From contig CAYOKC010000185.1 in NCBI GenBank assembly GCA_964404415.1, positions 1 through 5,857 on the forward strand: a DNA stretch of 5,857 nucleotides, written 5' to 3'. Numbering within the stretch: position 1 is the first letter of the stretch; every line of letters starts with the position of its first letter. Below are positions 4,586 through 5,857 of this stretch, in pieces. Both the position numbers and the translations under genes were made by a program. This stretch comes from Leptolinea sp964404415. Its GTDB lineage: Bacteria; Chloroflexota; Anaerolineae; Anaerolineales; Anaerolineaceae. The notes below the pieces were generated by a model. The model was not told the origin of the DNA, did no database searches, and saw nothing but the letters and a program-made list of their open reading frames with translations.

Positions 4586-5857
4586 TTAATCTACGATATG
4601 AATGATACTAATTTTTCTAATAGTACTCACAGTATCATCAATGGCTCTAGCAAAACTGTAATTTTTTAAACCACTTCTTTCGACTACCAACGGCCGTAGA
4701 TTATAGGTGAAAAAAAGATTGTTAATAAAACGTTCTTTTGCACATTCATAAGTTCTGTCGAAGCTGAAATAGTTATATCTATTTGTATCCAATCCCCATC
4801 CAATGACCATCGCTACATGTCCAAAGTTAGAATCTAAATACTCGACGTTATTTTGACTGGTATAAAAGACTAGATCTCCTTGCATCACTTTTGATCCAAC
4901 ACTTCCAATCCATTCTTTCCAATCAGCACTTGAAAAATCAACAGGGTCGTTTTCTTTTGGATTATTATGAGGTGGATTAAAGACCATATTGTTATTTTTT
5001 AGGTAATCAAATAAAGCTTGGGCTTGAATCCAAGGACCAGCAGTATAATAATTCCCTTCTTTTGCTGCAGATTCTATAAAATCCTCCTCAGAAGGAAAAC
5101 CATAAAGTTCATATCTGGAGTTTTCATATCCTGGCCAAATTTTAGATATAGGATATCCTCCTACAGACATTGCAGATGACACAAATATCGTACATTGTTT
5201 ATCAGGATATTCTGGGAATGCGTAGTATCCATCATCAGGGAATTTATCATCTTGATCATGAGTAAAAGCAAAGTTGATAGCTGCCGTACGGTCATAATAA
5301 CCAGTAGGATCAATTTTATTCAATGGGTTTGCATCTGCATAAAGCCATTTGTTAAATGATGAGATATCCGTAATTTTTCCACCCCACGTATCACGTGACG
5401 TGAACCGCCCCAACTGTGACGCGTAATCGCGGGCCCTCAAGTGAACCAGTCCACCTGACTGCACTTCGCCAGTATAGCCATATACCGTTTCACCCGCGCC
5501 GCTCGAGCTGACGACGTTGCCGTACGGGTCATATGTACGGGCCAGGGTGAGATCCGCTGACGGGTCTGTCATCTGGCGCATGGAACCCAGGGCATCGGGC
5601 AGGAAGTAGCCGGTCTGCGTTTCGGCGATCTGGGCGATTCTTGAATTTCCGTAAACATATTTATTGGTGTTGTCCTGCAGCACCTGTGTGAGGCCGGCGT
5701 TGATATCGAGCGTGTAGTCCGTGGTGACTCCGTCCGCGATCTGCTTGAGGCGGTCACCCAGGGTTTGGTAGGGTGGGATCGCCCTTGATCCCACCAGGAC
5801 ATTATTCCCCACGATTCTTGTCCATAAGCGCAATATCCGATTTTCCGCCCCAATCGG
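4586..5857 (-). CDS. Rhs-family protein, C-terminal part, with Amidase_6/NlpC-P60-like toxin-type tip (5' partial)
   Basis: The minus-strand frame is open to the window edge (eight codons above a possible TTG start at 5833), so this is the end of a larger gene stopping at TAA 4588-4586. Numbering from TTG 5833, residues 24-178 are the end of an Rhs core: LGDRLKQIADGVTTDYTLD, DALGSMRQMTDPSADLTLAR, YDPYGNVV, YGYTGE...LVHLRARDYASQLGRFTSRD, and LNKIDPTG. Residues about 181-386 form a variable tip. It shows QCTIFVSSAMSVGG with Cys214, GDLVFY at 319-324 and FGHVAMVIGW with His339. That order of Cys and His motifs is typical of papain-like amidase folds, closest by eye to Amidase_6. Such tips in Rhs proteins usually act as released toxins, here perhaps on peptide or amide bonds of the cell wall. 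The substrate is an inference. The tip is AT-rich while the core is not. Secretion machinery is outside the window. Confidence 0.85.
   Translation of the reverse strand, partial: PIGAENRILRLWTRIVGNNVLVGSRAIPPYQTLGDRLKQIADGVTTDYTLDINAGLTQVLQDNTNKYVYGNSRIAQIAETQTGYFLPDALGSMRQMTDPSADLTLARTYDPYGNVVSSSGAGETVYGYTGEVQSGGLVHLRARDYASQLGRFTSRDTWGGKITDISSFNKWLYADANPLNKIDPTGYYDRTAAINFAFTHDQDDKFPDDGYYAFPEYPDKQCTIFVSSAMSVGGYPISKIWPGYENSRYELYGFPSEEDFIESAAKEGNYYTAGPWIQAQALFDYLKNNNMVFNPPHNNPKENDPVDFSSADWKEWIGSVGSKVMQGDLVFYTSQNNVEYLDSNFGHVAMVIGWGLDTNRYNYFSFDRTYECAKERFINNLFFTYNLRPLVVERSGLKNYSFARAIDDTVSTIRKISIIHIVD
5541..5715 (-). repeat. Second copy of the Rhs core segment (pairs with 2657-2855)
   Basis: This part of the intact rhs gene is the counterpart of the fragment at 2657-2855. 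Both copies lie in the same orientation with about 2.7 kb between them, and they are about 90% identical by eye once the 24-bp insert of the other copy is set aside. The stretch between them holds the AT-rich tip and propeller gene as well as the remnant zone. Copies this similar could recombine, which would delete everything between them. Confidence 0.85.
5772..5795. repeat. Perfect 9-bp stem palindrome inside the rhs coding sequence
   Basis: GGTGGGATC (5772-5780) and GATCCCACC (5787-5795) are perfect inverted copies around GCCCTT. On the coding strand they give VGSRAIPP. Related Rhs proteins usually run from a short YNGLGDRL-like motif straight back into a YDAxNRL repeat, as I recall. Here LGDRL is preceded by this peptide and other unfamiliar residues. 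The palindrome may be a small dispersed element inserted in frame, similar in kind to the PSAGSGQ insert but different in sequence. Confidence 0.55.

Noticed and set aside
5569..5853. Minus-strand frame of 94 codons overlapping the Rhs core
   Set aside because: It is an alternative frame of the Rhs core. Only the other frame carries the Rhs motifs that continue through to the tip.

Overview
The window looks like an accessory region of a bacterium, most plausibly a member of the Chloroflexota (Anaerolineae-like). This is an inference from the mix seen here: an Rhs core of the style common in that group, a surface protein with thrombospondin type 3 repeats, an exported Reg_prop beta-propeller, and a short PSAGSGQ-type palindromic insert. 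There is no marker gene that would settle the taxonomy.

Left part (1-2563, + strand). The tail of one extracytoplasmic protein (fibronectin III/Ig-like end) is followed 31 bp later by a 761-codon gene with a near-perfect Shine-Dalgarno. Its product is a single-pass membrane-anchored surface protein: transmembrane anchor, Ig-like domain, six calcium-binding type 3 repeats, a Gly/Asp linker, and a large unrecognised C-terminal region. A 10-N assembly gap lies inside it and is probably an artefact of two overlapping contig ends. A strong hairpin after the stop probably terminates the transcript.

Middle part (about 2600-3343). This stretch has no intact gene and is a patchwork of remnants. On the minus strand lie a fragment of an Rhs core carrying a 24-bp in-frame palindromic insert, a rho-independent terminator, and the 3' half of a tRNA-Pro(GGG) ending in CCA. 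Further right come a repeated 14-bp motif, a 10-bp inverted repeat, and the apparent 3' end of a lost plus-strand gene. The tRNA 3' half suggests an old attachment site.

Right part (3344-5857, - strand). The C-terminal part of an Rhs-family polymorphic-toxin-like protein enters from the right edge and ends in a papain-like amidase (Amidase_6/NlpC-P60-like) tip. Immediately downstream is an AT-rich gene for an exported protein with seven Reg_prop-like units, which should form one seven-bladed beta-propeller. The tip-coding part and the propeller gene are clearly more AT-rich than the Rhs core and the left-hand genes, which suggests they arrived together. This AT-rich block is bracketed by two same-orientation copies of the same Rhs core segment (2657-2855 and 5541-5715), an arrangement that fits tip replacement by recombination.

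The most interesting hypothesis is that the exported propeller is the partner or immunity factor of a cell-wall-directed Rhs amidase tip. This is unproven.
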